Shown here piece by piece: positions 41,480 through 49,991 of a stretch of DNA of 64,000 nt (positions within the stretch are counted from its first letter, which is position 1; every line of letters begins with the position of its first letter). The DNA comes from Angelakisella massiliensis (GTDB taxonomy: Bacteria > Bacillota > Clostridia > Oscillospirales > Ruminococcaceae): contig NZ_LT629945.1 of NCBI RefSeq assembly GCF_900104675.1, positions 587,511 to 651,510 on the forward strand, in the 5' to 3' direction. The translations under genes and the position numbers were made by a program. Below the pieces are notes generated by a model that was given only the letters and a program-made list of their open reading frames with translations, was not told where the DNA came from and did not search any database.

Positions 41480-43855
41480 TTATGACAATTCCCGTATTTG
41501 ATCTACCAGAGATTGTTTTTTTATCTGCCGAATTGCCAAATACGAGAAAAGCATTTGGACGGCAAGCATCAGTATAAAATAACTGAACATTTCAACTGTC
41601 GGAAAATGATAGCTTACTTTTCCAAAAATACTCATTGCACTAAAGACGGTGCAGAGAAGATACCCGATAAGAGTTCCGCATGATATGGAAAGAAGCAGCA
41701 CCCCTAATGTATAGAACAAGCCCTCTATCAATAACATTTTTGAAAGCTGTTTACTGCTCAAACCAACCGCTTGCAAAACACCCAGTTCTCGCTTCCGGGT
41801 CAAGATGTTTGTTATCAGTGTGTTTAGCAGATTGATAATGCCAAAAACCCCGATAAACATGACAAAAATGTAGACTGGCATACGATAGTTCAATAGTTTT
41901 TCGTTGTATGCCTCTACCCAATCATTCAAGGTACTAACATAGAGGCTGGAAGTCGGTGGAATTATCTTTTGGATTTCATCTTTTGCGGCTGCCCATTTAC
42001 TGTCATCTGTATCTACAATAAATTGATAATTGAGGTTTTCAATAGGAACGATCTTTGACAGTATTTCTAAAGGAATAAATAGCGTATCATATCCGCCATA
42101 CGGGATATTAGCGTCCACAATCCCCATTACTTTTACTTCCAATGTTTGTCCGTCAACTTCAATCAGAAGTTCGTCCCCAATCGCTGCATCCCACCCAAAA
42201 GTTTCTTTCCACTGTGGGACATTTTCAATAATAATGCCATTATTATTAAGTAGTTCCTGCAAATCTGCTGTACCATCAATCAGATATTCTTCAAGCAATT
42301 TTTGAGAGCTTGGCGTATATGCGTCTGAAACAATCGGTTCAATATCCCCCGTTGGCATACGAACATTCAAAACGGTGCCTTGGTATTCTTTTATTTCTTC
42401 CACACCATCTATGTCCAAAATGGATTCTCTAAAATCTTCTGTAAGCAGATTCGATTTTTGGAGTTCTGAATATTGTTCACTGTTATGTGCCTGCGGCCCG
42501 TAATCGCCTAATTCAAGGCGAATTTCTCCGTAAGGAAAACTCCTACGCGCCATTGCTAAAGGATCAATGGAATTAAAATATGCAGAGCTTGCCATCAACA
42601 AAATTCCACATACCCCTAACGACAGGATCGTTAAAGCGGTTTTCTTTCTGTTCCTTGCAAAATTAAGGAAAGCTAAATTTTTCGCGGATAGAGAACGATG
42701 TAACACTTTTGTACTGTTGGACATTACATCATTATTGCCCGCCATATAACGGACTGCTTCAATAGGCGTAACATGAGCAGCAATTTTGGCTGGCTTAATT
42801 ACAGCAATCATAACGCATAGATACACAAACAGAGCTGTGACAGCGGCAATTACAAATACCATTAAAGTGTTCCAGCCTTGCGGGACAAGGACATATCCCG
42901 CTATTGCACCGGCTAATGTTCCAATCGGAATACCAATTCTGGAAAGATGAAATCCCTCTCTAAAAACGATTCTTTTCATCTGTTTTTCAGTTGCCCCTAT
43001 TGTCCGCAGTTTTCCATATTCTTTTGTTTTTCTGGCTATGGACACATAGAACAGACTGTAAATAACAAGGGTACACGCCAAAGCGATAATAAGACTGATA
43101 AATGCTATTACAGTGATATATTGACTGCTTCTCTGTTCAATGAGAGAAAAATAATATGTTGAAAACTGCATTTGCTCCGGCTGTATTTCCAATTCTCTGC
43201 ACAATGTTGATAATTCAGCTTGTATAGCAGCCTTAGACCAACCATCAGATTCATTCAAACGGATATAAGCGGAGTATGCCGGTTCGCTGATCTTGTTTTC
43301 AATATAGGACTGCGACACGAATACGGAATAATTTGAATTTTCGACAGGCAAAATACCACATAAGGTATAATCTTTTTCTCCATCTCCCAGATTTAACGAT
43401 ATAGTATCGCCTATGGATTTGGACAATCCAGCTCTATCAAGAAACGCCTTTGTGATAGCAATTTCATTTGTAGATTTGGGCAATTCTCCCTCTAAATCAG
43501 GATATTTTGCTAATTTCATTAGTGTTTCGTCCATTGAACGGACGGTTAATTTGTAGTCCCCATAAGATACTAAACCCAATAAATGACTTACACCCACTTG
43601 AACCCTATCGTCATTTACTAATTTCGTGATGGTATCATTATCGACTTCATTGATAATTGCTTGATAACGCCCAGCCGCATCATTTAATGATTTTCGCTGC
43701 GAAGCAAAAAAATACAAGGTCGTTGTCATTATCAAGCAGGTAGCTAAGGCAATCGTAATGATAATGAGAATGTTTCTGCTTTTATCTGCTTTTAAGTTTC
43801 GTTTTGCCAACTTTTTTGTAATGGCACTTGTATCGTTCTCAAAAGGCCATGTCAT
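41480..43855 (-). CDS. FtsX-type ABC transporter permease 2
   Basis: This 791-aa protein starts ATG 43855 with GGAGGTGAT; upstream in-frame residues lie in the promoter. It begins MTWPFENDTSAITKKLAKRN and ends KKQSLVDQIRELS, and shares the two-FtsX layout with permease 1 but has diverged in both extracellular domains. It is transcribed alone from a promoter that duplicates the one of the 41349 operon. It may pair with the same ATPase, giving two transporters or one with altered peptide specificity. That is an inference. Confidence 0.85.
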   Translation of the reverse strand: MTWPFENDTSAITKKLAKRNLKADKSRNILIIITIALATCLIMTTTLYFFASQRKSLNDAAGRYQAIINEVDNDTITKLVNDDRVQVGVSHLLGLVSYGDYKLTVRSMDETLMKLAKYPDLEGELPKSTNEIAITKAFLDRAGLSKSIGDTISLNLGDGEKDYTLCGILPVENSNYSVFVSQSYIENKISEPAYSAYIRLNESDGWSKAAIQAELSTLCRELEIQPEQMQFSTYYFSLIEQRSSQYITVIAFISLIIALACTLVIYSLFYVSIARKTKEYGKLRTIGATEKQMKRIVFREGFHLSRIGIPIGTLAGAIAGYVLVPQGWNTLMVFVIAAVTALFVYLCVMIAVIKPAKIAAHVTPIEAVRYMAGNNDVMSNSTKVLHRSLSAKNLAFLNFARNRKKTALTILSLGVCGILLMASSAYFNSIDPLAMARRSFPYGEIRLELGDYGPQAHNSEQYSELQKSNLLTEDFRESILDIDGVEEIKEYQGTVLNVRMPTGDIEPIVSDAYTPSSQKLLEEYLIDGTADLQELLNNNGIIIENVPQWKETFGWDAAIGDELLIEVDGQTLEVKVMGIVDANIPYGGYDTLFIPLEILSKIVPIENLNYQFIVDTDDSKWAAAKDEIQKIIPPTSSLYVSTLNDWVEAYNEKLLNYRMPVYIFVMFIGVFGIINLLNTLITNILTRKRELGVLQAVGLSSKQLSKMLLIEGLFYTLGVLLLSISCGTLIGYLLCTVFSAMSIFGKVSYHFPTVEMFSYFILMLAVQMLFSYLAIRQIKKQSLVDQIRELS

Positions 43856-43885
43856 AGTTGTATCACCTCCATATTTGATAAGGGT

Positions 43886-43960
43886 ATTGTAAAACCCAAA
43901 TGTCCGCGAAATGTTACAGCAGCCAAAAAATTTCATTGAAAATCGGGGTGAAATGTTACA
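43886..43960 (-). promoter_or_regulatory. Response-regulator promoter of permease 2 (two TGTAACATTTC boxes)
   Basis: Boxes lie at 43960-43950 and 43918-43908 on the minus strand, 42 bp apart, with a 16-bp gap to TACAAT (43891-43886). About 90 bp here are nearly identical to 41382-41470, so promoter and permease were probably duplicated together. Confidence 0.8.
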
Positions 43961-44052
43961 ACGCTCGGACATTTCAAAAAAATTTACGGCGGGCAGCCGG
44001 AAATGGCCGTCCGCCGCGTTCTATTTTACTGAAATTGAAAGACAGCAACAGT

Positions 44053-44229
44053 TCAAAGCAAGCTGCCTTTCATCCCCTTTTTGAAAACCAATACAGCTTT
44101 TTCTGTTCCCCAAAATGACATTGTGACAAGCCGATAGCTTTGCTTTTCCATTTCTTCTATTTTTGCATTGATTTTCTCTGTTACATTTTCAACGGTAATT
44201 TCTTCTAATAATTCTGTACGATACATCAT
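44053..44229 (-). CDS. Small protein of 58 aa downstream of the sensor kinase
   Basis: The ORF ATG 44229 to TGA 44053 has TATGGAGG upstream and encodes MMYRTELLEEITVENVTEKI...EKQSYRLVTMSFWGTEKAVLVFKKGMKGSLL. It begins 24 bp after the histidine kinase stop on the same strand, so it is probably co-transcribed. No family recognised. Its position between kinase and permease 2 suggests a regulatory or accessory role. Confidence 0.6.
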   Translation of the reverse strand: MMYRTELLEEITVENVTEKINAKIEEMEKQSYRLVTMSFWGTEKAVLVFKKGMKGSLL

Positions 44230-44253
44230 ATCTTTGCCTCCATAAGTTTACTT

Positions 44254-45285
44254 TCATTTTGTCGGCAGCATAATGGAAAATTCCGAACCCTTGCCCGGCT
44301 CCGAAACCACTTTGATATAGCCGCCCTGCCGCGTTACGATCTCACGGGCCAGATACAGGCCAATGCCCACGCCCTGCTGTTCGTGTACTTCTTCCTCACG
44401 ATAGAAGCGCCGGAAGATGGCGGCCTGATTGCTTTCAGAAATTCCTTTGCCAGTGTCGGTCACTTTGATCTCCACATACATTTCCCACAGCACCACCGAC
44501 ACGGCGATTTTCCCGCCTGCCGGGGTGTACTTCACCGCATTGTCCAGCAGATTAAAGAGGGCTTCCGATGTCCACTTGCTGTCATGGGAAACGGTCAAAT
44601 CCTCTGGGCAGTCCACGGACACGGCGATTTCCTTTTTCTCCGCTGCATACACGATCCCACTCATGGCCTGCGCCACGGTATCAAAAAGGCGGCCCGGCTT
44701 CTTATCCAACTGGATCACGCCCGTTTCTAGTCGGGAGGTTTTCACAAGGGCCTGAAAGAGAAAGTCCAGCTTATCCGTCTGGCTGTGGATTCCCCGGATA
44801 AAGTCGGTACGCTCCACCTCGGTCATAGGCTTTTCCAGCAGGGTGTCCGTCGCCATTTTCAGATTGCTTACCGGCGTTTTCACTTGATGGGAAATATCCG
44901 ATACAAGGGTCTGTAATTCCTGCCGCTCCTCGTCCACCCGGCGGCGGTTCTCCTGCATGATCTGATAAAGCCTTGCCAGCCGGTGCCCGATTCTGGCAAG
45001 CTGGGTTTCGCTGTCCTCTGGCCGCTGGGGCGCTTCATTCCCGGCGATCATGTGGTCTAAGGTCTGGCACAGGTCAGCGGTAAACTGCGACAGCCGCTTT
45101 CCAAACGCCTGCGTCAGCACAAAAATCCCCACAAGGGCACACAGCAGCAGCGCCCCGCCCGTCAGCAGCACCGCCGTCTGTTTTGTCACAAGAAACAGGG
45201 CTATGGTGATCCCGGACATGGAGAGGACAAGCCCCATTGCCACCCGGCCAAACAGCCGCTTTACCGAGAGGTTTTGAAACTTCAT
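44254..45285 (-). CDS. Sensor histidine kinase of the ABC regulon
   Basis: This 343-aa protein has two N-terminal membrane helices (about 15-34 and 40-60) with almost no extracellular loop. HisKA follows with His133 in SDISHQVKTP, then HATPase N box (LLDNAVKYTP), G1 (DTGKGISE) and G2 (GVGIGLYLARE). A sensor with a minimal loop is typical of kinases that read their input from a partner transporter, as in Bce-type systems. ATG 45285 overlaps the regulator stop (ATGA), so both are coupled. The partner is probably one of the FtsX permeases. Confidence 0.9.
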   Translation of the reverse strand: MKFQNLSVKRLFGRVAMGLVLSMSGITIALFLVTKQTAVLLTGGALLLCALVGIFVLTQAFGKRLSQFTADLCQTLDHMIAGNEAPQRPEDSETQLARIGHRLARLYQIMQENRRRVDEERQELQTLVSDISHQVKTPVSNLKMATDTLLEKPMTEVERTDFIRGIHSQTDKLDFLFQALVKTSRLETGVIQLDKKPGRLFDTVAQAMSGIVYAAEKKEIAVSVDCPEDLTVSHDSKWTSEALFNLLDNAVKYTPAGGKIAVSVVLWEMYVEIKVTDTGKGISESNQAAIFRRFYREEEVHEQQGVGIGLYLAREIVTRQGGYIKVVSEPGKGSEFSIMLPTK

Positions 45286-45974
45286 TTCGCCTCGCCTCCC
45301 GTCCATTGATAACCCATGCCGTAAACGGTCTTGATGTAGGGCGCGCCGCCGTCGGATTCGATCTTGCTGCGAATCCGGCTGATGGAGGTTGTCAAGGTGT
45401 GTTCGTCCACAAACCTTTCGTCTATATCCCACAGCTTTTCCAAAAGCTGCCCACGGGTCAGCACTTGCCGGGGATTTTTACGAAACAGGTTCAGCATTTT
45501 ATATTCCATCGGGGATAGGGTCAGGGGCTTGCCGTTTAGGGAAGCCGTCTGCTCCGAGAAGTCCAGAAACAGCCGCCCGTCGTCATAAATGTCCTTGGCC
45601 GGTTTGTGGTGTTCCAGCATGGCGAACATGGCTTTGATTTTCCGCTGCAAGGCCCCGATCACAAAGGGCTTTGTGATGTAGTCCACCGCGCCCACCTCAT
45701 AGCCCCGTATCTGGTTGCTCTCCTGATCGTTGGCGGTCAGGAAAATTACGATGGTGTCCGGGTGCTGGGGCTTTATCAGTTTGCACAGCTCAAAACCGTT
45801 GCCGTCCGGCAGGTTGATGTCCAGCAGCACTAAATCAAATTCCCGCTGGCGGATGGCGTCGGCTGCGGTTCTGGCATTTAGGGCAGAAGTCACGCCGTAG
45901 CCGTCTGCGGTCAGGTTATAGTCTAACATCTTATTCAAAAAACTGTCGTCCTCGACAATTAAAATCTGCTCCAT
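45282..45974 (-). CDS. OmpR/PhoB-type response regulator of the ABC regulon
   Basis: This 230-aa protein has a receiver domain with Asp52 (LLDINLPDGNG), acidic pocket VEDD and switch Thr/Lys (FLTAND, ITKPF). Its winged-helix effector domain (about 130-225) includes PMEYKMLNLF and TLTTSISRIRSKI. The start is ATG 45974 with GGAAGTGAG; the longer frame runs through the promoter. Its own promoter and both transporter promoters carry the same TGTAACAWTTC box, so it probably activates all three. Confidence 0.92.
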   Translation of the reverse strand: MEQILIVEDDSFLNKMLDYNLTADGYGVTSALNARTAADAIRQREFDLVLLDINLPDGNGFELCKLIKPQHPDTIVIFLTANDQESNQIRGYEVGAVDYITKPFVIGALQRKIKAMFAMLEHHKPAKDIYDDGRLFLDFSEQTASLNGKPLTLSPMEYKMLNLFRKNPRQVLTRGQLLEKLWDIDERFVDEHTLTTSISRIRSKIESDGGAPYIKTVYGMGYQWTGGEAK

Positions 45975-46002
45975 ATTCTCACTTCCTTTGCTTTTTGCAG
46001 AT

Positions 46003-46035
46003 AGTATAACAGGCAAATGTCCGAGAATTGTTACA
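46003..46035 (-). promoter_or_regulatory. Autoregulated promoter of the two-component operon
   Basis: TGTAACAATTC (46035-46025, minus strand), 16 bp including CGGACATTTG, then TATACT (46008-46003). It has one box instead of two, with the same spacing as both transporter promoters. Confidence 0.78.
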
Positions 46036-46094
46036 AGGACAAATATATTTATCATTTTACAGCTTTTTTATGTGTACTGCAATTTTATAAAAGA

Positions 46095-46126
46095 AAGGAC
46101 AGCAGTATCATCAAATTGCTGTCCTT
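46095..46126. terminator. Hairpin near the right end of element C
   Basis: AAGGACAGCA and TGCTGTCCTT form a perfect 10-bp stem around a 12-nt loop, between the regulator promoter and the element end. It may block read-through from the flanking gene. Confidence 0.6.
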
Positions 46127-46180
46127 GCGGTTTATTATAGCTGGTAGTGTATAAGCGTGGGTTCATCATATTTGGTGTGG

Positions 46181-46201
46181 TATCTTTAACTATGGGAAAC
46201 T
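46181..46201 (-). repeat. Right terminal inverted repeat of element C
   Basis: Read inward on the minus strand from 46201, AGTTTCCCATAGTTAAAGAT plus A, paired with 29561-29581. Confidence 0.85.
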
Positions 46202-46314
46202 CCTGACTCCCATTTTGAAATGGCAGTTCGTGAAACAAACAGTATTTCAGAAAGTTCTTCTTGTGTTAGATTTTTTTGTTTTCTAAGTTCTTGCAGCTTT
46301 TCGTGAAATTCCAT
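46202..46314 (-). pseudogene. XRE regulator with membrane domain, 5' part
   Basis: The frame MEFHEKLQELRKQKNLTQEE then LSEILFVSRTAISKWESG is the first four helices of an XRE helix-turn-helix domain. It starts ATG 46314 after AAGGTGG. The frame is cut at the GG core (46203-46202) and runs to a stop inside element C. The rest of the gene is at 29066-29558. Confidence 0.9.
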
Positions 46315-46429
46315 AAGCGTTTACCACCTTGATATTTTTTGTTTTTATTATACCATACGGATACAACTTTTTATAGCCGGTCTTTCAAATTACGGAATAG
46401 GGGCGGTTGCCTATCAAATTATTGTGTTA

Positions 46430-46447
46430 CTTTACCGCACATGAGCA
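46430..46447 (-). repeat. Right terminal inverted repeat of element A
   Basis: TGCTCATGTGCGGTAAAG, read inward on the minus strand, pairs with 238-255 at 15 of 18 positions. Confidence 0.85.
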
Positions 46448-46572
46448 TTAGCCGCCGGATTGTCGTTGCCGTAGCCTTCCATGAGGTTGATAACACCCCA
46501 CACCGCGAGACCGGCACCGAGGGCGATAACGAGCGTCTGAAGAACCGTGACAGCCTGATTGATGAAAGCCAT
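46448..46572 (-). pseudogene. maff2, 5' half (split by element A)
   Basis: MAFINQAVTVLQTLVIALGA then GLGVWGVINLMEGYGNDNPA is the N-terminal half of a Maff2-family ICE membrane protein. It starts ATG 46572 with GGAGGAAA upstream. After the AA core (46449-46448) the frame enters element A and stops at 46432. The other half is at 145-237. In the ICE it lies between virD4 and virB6. Its loss may impair the conjugation channel, although the role of Maff2 is not established. Confidence 0.92.
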
Positions 46573-46635
46573 AGATTTTCCTCCTTGATTTGAAAAAGAT
46601 TGGTTGTGTATTTTTGAAAATGGGCATAAAAAAAG

Positions 46636-46704
46636 AAGCCCCGTCGCTGTTCTGCTTTGGGAGCCATCAGGCTTTACCCACTGCGCAGTGCAGCGACGGG
46701 GCTT
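46636..46704. terminator. Hairpin between virD4 and maff2
   Basis: AAGCCCCGTCGCTG (46636-46649) and CAGCGACGGGGCTT (46691-46704) form a perfect 14-bp stem enclosing 41 nt, at the virD4 stop codon. It may act as an attenuator or an mRNA-processing or stability element in the ICE operon. Confidence 0.65.
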
Positions 46705-48473
46705 TAATCCGCTTCGACCTCGCCCATATCATAGAGGTCGAATGTGTCATCAGGCTTGACTACCAGCTTGTGCTGCCGATACTTCTCGATGTCAAAGGTG
46801 TTCCGCTTGTCGTAGTCGGAGAGCTGCCGGTACTTTGGATGCTTCGTAATGTCGTATTTGTTACTGAGAAAAGGTCTCACGCCTCGAAGCTGCAAAATAC
46901 ACTTGGCTCCGTCCATGACGGCGATCTCATCCTGAGACATCAGTTCCTTGCCGGTTTTCTGGTAATTCAAGCCGTAGGAGTTGTTGCTGGAACGGGTTTC
47001 TGAGGTGTTGTAAAGGTCGATTGTCTCCTTGCCCAGCACCTCGCTGATTTCCTTGAGGGTCGATTTCTCCTTGCCACCAAGAAAAAGTGTGCAGTCGCAG
47101 TTGCCCGTGATGGTGTCCGCCGCGTCCTTGTAGATGGTCTTGAGCTGAGACTGGGACTGCAAGATGATTGACGCCGAGATTTCCCGGCTTCGGATGGTGG
47201 CGATGAGCTTATCAAACTTCGGGATTTGACCGATGTTCGCAAACTCATCGAGCAGACAGCGCACATGAACGGGAAGCCGACCGTTGTAAACGTCATCTGC
47301 TTTATCGCACAAAAGGTTGAAGAGCTGGGAATACATGATTGCCACGACGAAATTGAAGGTGTCATCGGTATCGGAAATGATGACGAACAGCGCCGTCTTC
47401 CGGTCTCCGATGGTGTCCAGCTCCATCTCATCGTAGCTCATCAGTTCCCGCAGCTCTGCGATGTCGAAGGGCGCAAGCCTTGCACCGCAGGAAATCAGGA
47501 TCGACTTCGCGGTTTTGCCAGCCGCCAGCTTGTATTTGCGGTATTGCTTGACCGCAAAGTGGTCAGGATCGCGGGCTTCCAGCTCATCGAACATGACATC
47601 CACGGGGTTCTTGAAGGTCTCATCGTCCTCTCTGGCTTCTGAGGCATTGATCATTTCGAGCAGGGTAGTAAAGTTTTTCTCGTGGTCGGGTGCCTCGTAC
47701 CAGATGTAGCCGATGAGAGCTGTGTAGTAGAGCTTTTCCGCCTTTACCCAAAAATCTTCGCCGGACTTATCGCCGTCTCCCTTCGTGTTGACGATGATCG
47801 TATTGACCAGCTTGAGGATGTCCTTCTCGCTGCGGATGTAGCTAAAAGGGTTGTAGTGCATGGATTTCCGGAAATTGATGGTGTTCAGCGACTTGATGAC
47901 ATAGCCGCCCTTTTCGAGCATCTTGCCGCACTCCACCAGTACCGTACCCTTCGGGTCAGTCACAACATAGCTACTGTGCATCTGCATCAGGTTCGGCTTC
48001 ACGAAAAAGCGTGTCTTACCTGAGCCGGAACCGCCGATGACAAGGATATTTTTGTTGCGGGCGTATTTCGGCTGCTTCGGGCGGCTGTTCATGGTCAGGA
48101 ACTCCGTCTGCGTCAGAATGACGTTGTTGGAGAACTCCGGGTCCATGTACGGCTTGATGTCCTTTTCGTTTCCCCAGCGGGCAGATCCGTATTCTTCGCC
48201 CTGCCGTAACTTCTTGCGATTCTTGCCTTTGACGTAGACCGCCAACTTGAGCAGCGCACCGGCAATCAGACCGATGAGCAGATCGACGGGCTGAAAGCTG
48301 GGCAGCGGATTTGCGAAGGCTGTGCCGAACACGGCAAAACCGTTTGTCAGCTTGTCGATGAACTCTGTGCCGGGTGCGAGACGGAACACGGCGGCGATCT
48401 TATCTGCAAAGTAGAAGGCGAAGATATACGGAAGGTTCAGAAGAACGAGCTTCTTCACATCGGGTTTGTTCAC
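46704..48473 (-). CDS. virD4: VirD4/TraG type IV coupling protein
   Basis: This 589-aa protein has two N-terminal membrane helices (about 10-27 and 62-82), Walker A GGSGSGKTRF (about 147-156), Walker B CLLDEFANIG and the conserved SASIILQSQSQLKTIY. It is a hexameric ATPase at the inner membrane that hands the relaxase-DNA complex to the secretion channel. It overlaps pcfB by 4 bp. As the only coupling protein in view, it could also serve the relaxases of the IMEs in this window. Confidence 0.95.
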   Translation of the reverse strand: MNKPDVKKLVLLNLPYIFAFYFADKIAAVFRLAPGTEFIDKLTNGFAVFGTAFANPLPSFQPVDLLIGLIAGALLKLAVYVKGKNRKKLRQGEEYGSARWGNEKDIKPYMDPEFSNNVILTQTEFLTMNSRPKQPKYARNKNILVIGGSGSGKTRFFVKPNLMQMHSSYVVTDPKGTVLVECGKMLEKGGYVIKSLNTINFRKSMHYNPFSYIRSEKDILKLVNTIIVNTKGDGDKSGEDFWVKAEKLYYTALIGYIWYEAPDHEKNFTTLLEMINASEAREDDETFKNPVDVMFDELEARDPDHFAVKQYRKYKLAAGKTAKSILISCGARLAPFDIAELRELMSYDEMELDTIGDRKTALFVIISDTDDTFNFVVAIMYSQLFNLLCDKADDVYNGRLPVHVRCLLDEFANIGQIPKFDKLIATIRSREISASIILQSQSQLKTIYKDAADTITGNCDCTLFLGGKEKSTLKEISEVLGKETIDLYNTSETRSSNNSYGLNYQKTGKELMSQDEIAVMDGAKCILQLRGVRPFLSNKYDITKHPKYRQLSDYDKRNTFDIEKYRQHKLVVKPDDTFDLYDMGEVEAD

Positions 48474-48961
48474 AGCTCCACACCCCGATCCTTGGTTTTG
48501 ACCTTGACCTTCTCCTTGTGCTGCGCCTTGCTCTGAGTTTTCTCCTGATCCAGCTTGTGCCGGATGGACGGCTGTTCCTTCTGCTTGACGGTTTTGGCGG
48601 AGAACTCCTTGAACGCGGCGGTCATAACATCAACGTCCCGTCCCTTGAAGAAGACAAGATAGCTGGGCGGCTCAACGGAAACGTCCTTCTTGAGCGCAAA
48701 GTCCAGACCGTATTTGCTGGCAGTCCGCTCAAAGGACTTGATGTTGCCGTCCGTCACTTCGATGTTGGAGATGGCGGCGTTCTGGCTCATCAGATGCTTG
48801 ATGGACTGCTTGCCGCGATAGGCTTTGGGCTGCTGCATCTGCTTCTGTGCCTTCTCAATTTCCTGAACGAACTTGTCCAGCGCCTTTTTCAGTACCTCGG
48901 CAGAGATTTTGCCGCCCTTGATCATGATTGCAACAACTTTGGTGTTGACTTCATCCTGCAT
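48470..48961 (-). CDS. PcfB/DUF3801 family conjugation protein
   Basis: The 163-aa protein MQDEVNTKVVAIMIKGGKIS...VLKKALDKFVQEIEKAQ has the KVTDGNIKSFERTASKYGLD-like block (here EVTDGNIKSFERTASKYGLD, about 68-87), typical of PcfB. The C-terminal 40 residues are lysine- and glutamine-rich. In pCF10-type systems PcfB helps dock the relaxosome onto the coupling protein. Its 4-bp overlap with virD4 fits that pairing. Confidence 0.88.
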   Translation of the reverse strand: MQDEVNTKVVAIMIKGGKISAEVLKKALDKFVQEIEKAQKQMQQPKAYRGKQSIKHLMSQNAAISNIEVTDGNIKSFERTASKYGLDFALKKDVSVEPPSYLVFFKGRDVDVMTAAFKEFSAKTVKQKEQPSIRHKLDQEKTQSKAQHKEKVKVKTKDRGVEL

Positions 48962-49086
48962 TGCAGTGATACCTCCTTTCCTTGGAATGATTGTGGGAAT
49001 GCTGCATCAGCTAAGGCGGCACAATCCGGCGATAGATGATTTTCATTTGCAATGTCCTCCTTTCCGAGCAATGCTCACGATGGTAT

Positions 49087-49986
49087 TCAATAAAAAGTAT
49101 CTTCACAAAGGCTATAATCGTAGGTCTTGGGCTTCTTTGACTCTGCTGATCTGTCCTGCCCGTAGAAATCATGGTTGACAAGCGCAGAGTAATAATTGTC
49201 TATCGTCAGAGAGGCGTTATACAGAGCGGTCAACAGGTACGCCCGGATATTGCGGATGTCTGACGGATTCTTGTTCATTGCTTCCAGAACGTACTCAATG
49301 TGGCTGCTATTCAGTTTGAGAAAGCGGGACTTGACCACTTGCTGCGGCATATCCTCGCCGTTGATACGGATGGTCGGAGCGGTAGAGCAGACAGCATCCA
49401 GCATGATGTCCATGATCTCCCGGAAGCGGTCTTTATCGAACTTCGGATCCTGACAGAGAATGTCGTAATCAAGATTCTCTTTGATAATCTCTTCATACTC
49501 GCTTCGCTCATCCATCCTGTCCATCCCATCAAGATTGATGGATTGATAGTTCTTTGAGAGAGTATTTCTTTCTTGGGTAATTACTTGATTAGTATTTATT
49601 TGTGCGGACTTATCCCCGCGTGGATTATCCACATCTGGCTTCTCCACACATGGATTTTCCGTGTGTGGCATTTCCTGTTCTGGCGTGGACTCCTGCGGCT
49701 CTTCGTATATCTCAAAGATTGTACTGCTCATCCTGCCTTTACCGTCTCTCTGCCGGTGCCTGACGAGGTAGCCGTGTTTTTCAAGCTCACGAAGCGCGGA
49801 GAGAATGGCATCCGGACCTTCCTTGCAGATTGCGGAAAGTCCCTTGGTGGAGAACTTCCAGCCGTCATTGAATGAGAGCATCTTTGAGAGAAGCCCGACT
49901 GCCTTGAGTGACAGGCTCTTGTCGCGGAGGTGAAAGTTCGCCATGACCGTATAGCCGCGATTCTTGTTTACGCGATAGACTGCCAC
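49087..49986 (-). CDS. ICE replication-initiator-like protein (DUF6017/DnaD-like)
   Basis: This 299-aa protein starts GTG 49986 (VAVYRVNKNRGYTVMANFHL). The winged-helix N-terminal domain (about 15-85, LSLKAVGLLSKMLSF, ALRELEKHGYLVRHR) is of the replication-initiator/phage replisome type. A polar linker and a C-terminal DUF6017-like helical domain (ILDAVCST-type region, NIRAYLLTALYNA) follow. It probably binds the ICE replication origin or regulates nearby genes. It starts 5 bp after the antirepressor-like gene stop. Confidence 0.75.
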   Translation of the reverse strand: MAVYRVNKNRGYTVMANFHLRDKSLSLKAVGLLSKMLSFNDGWKFSTKGLSAICKEGPDAILSALRELEKHGYLVRHRQRDGKGRMSSTIFEIYEEPQESTPEQEMPHTENPCVEKPDVDNPRGDKSAQINTNQVITQERNTLSKNYQSINLDGMDRMDERSEYEEIIKENLDYDILCQDPKFDKDRFREIMDIMLDAVCSTAPTIRINGEDMPQQVVKSRFLKLNSSHIEYVLEAMNKNPSDIRNIRAYLLTALYNASLTIDNYYSALVNHDFYGQDRSAESKKPKTYDYSLCEDTFY

Positions 49987-49991
49987 AGAAA

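Larger units (their letters stand above)
29561..46201. mobile_element. Element C: IME with ABC-transporter/two-component cargo, inserted in the XRE gene of element A
   Basis: Its ends are the gapless inverted repeats 29561-29581 and 46201-46181, matching at 17 of 21 (shared TTAAAGATA and TCCC), next to a GG core. Removing 16,641 bp restores the XRE-membrane ORF of 201 aa. Contents: serine recombinase beside the left end, TnpW-like gene, helicase, primase, MobA/MobL relaxase, DUF3847, oriT, small HTH, DUF6076-like gene, and cargo of two FtsX permeases, an ATPase and a two-component system. Confidence 0.92.
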
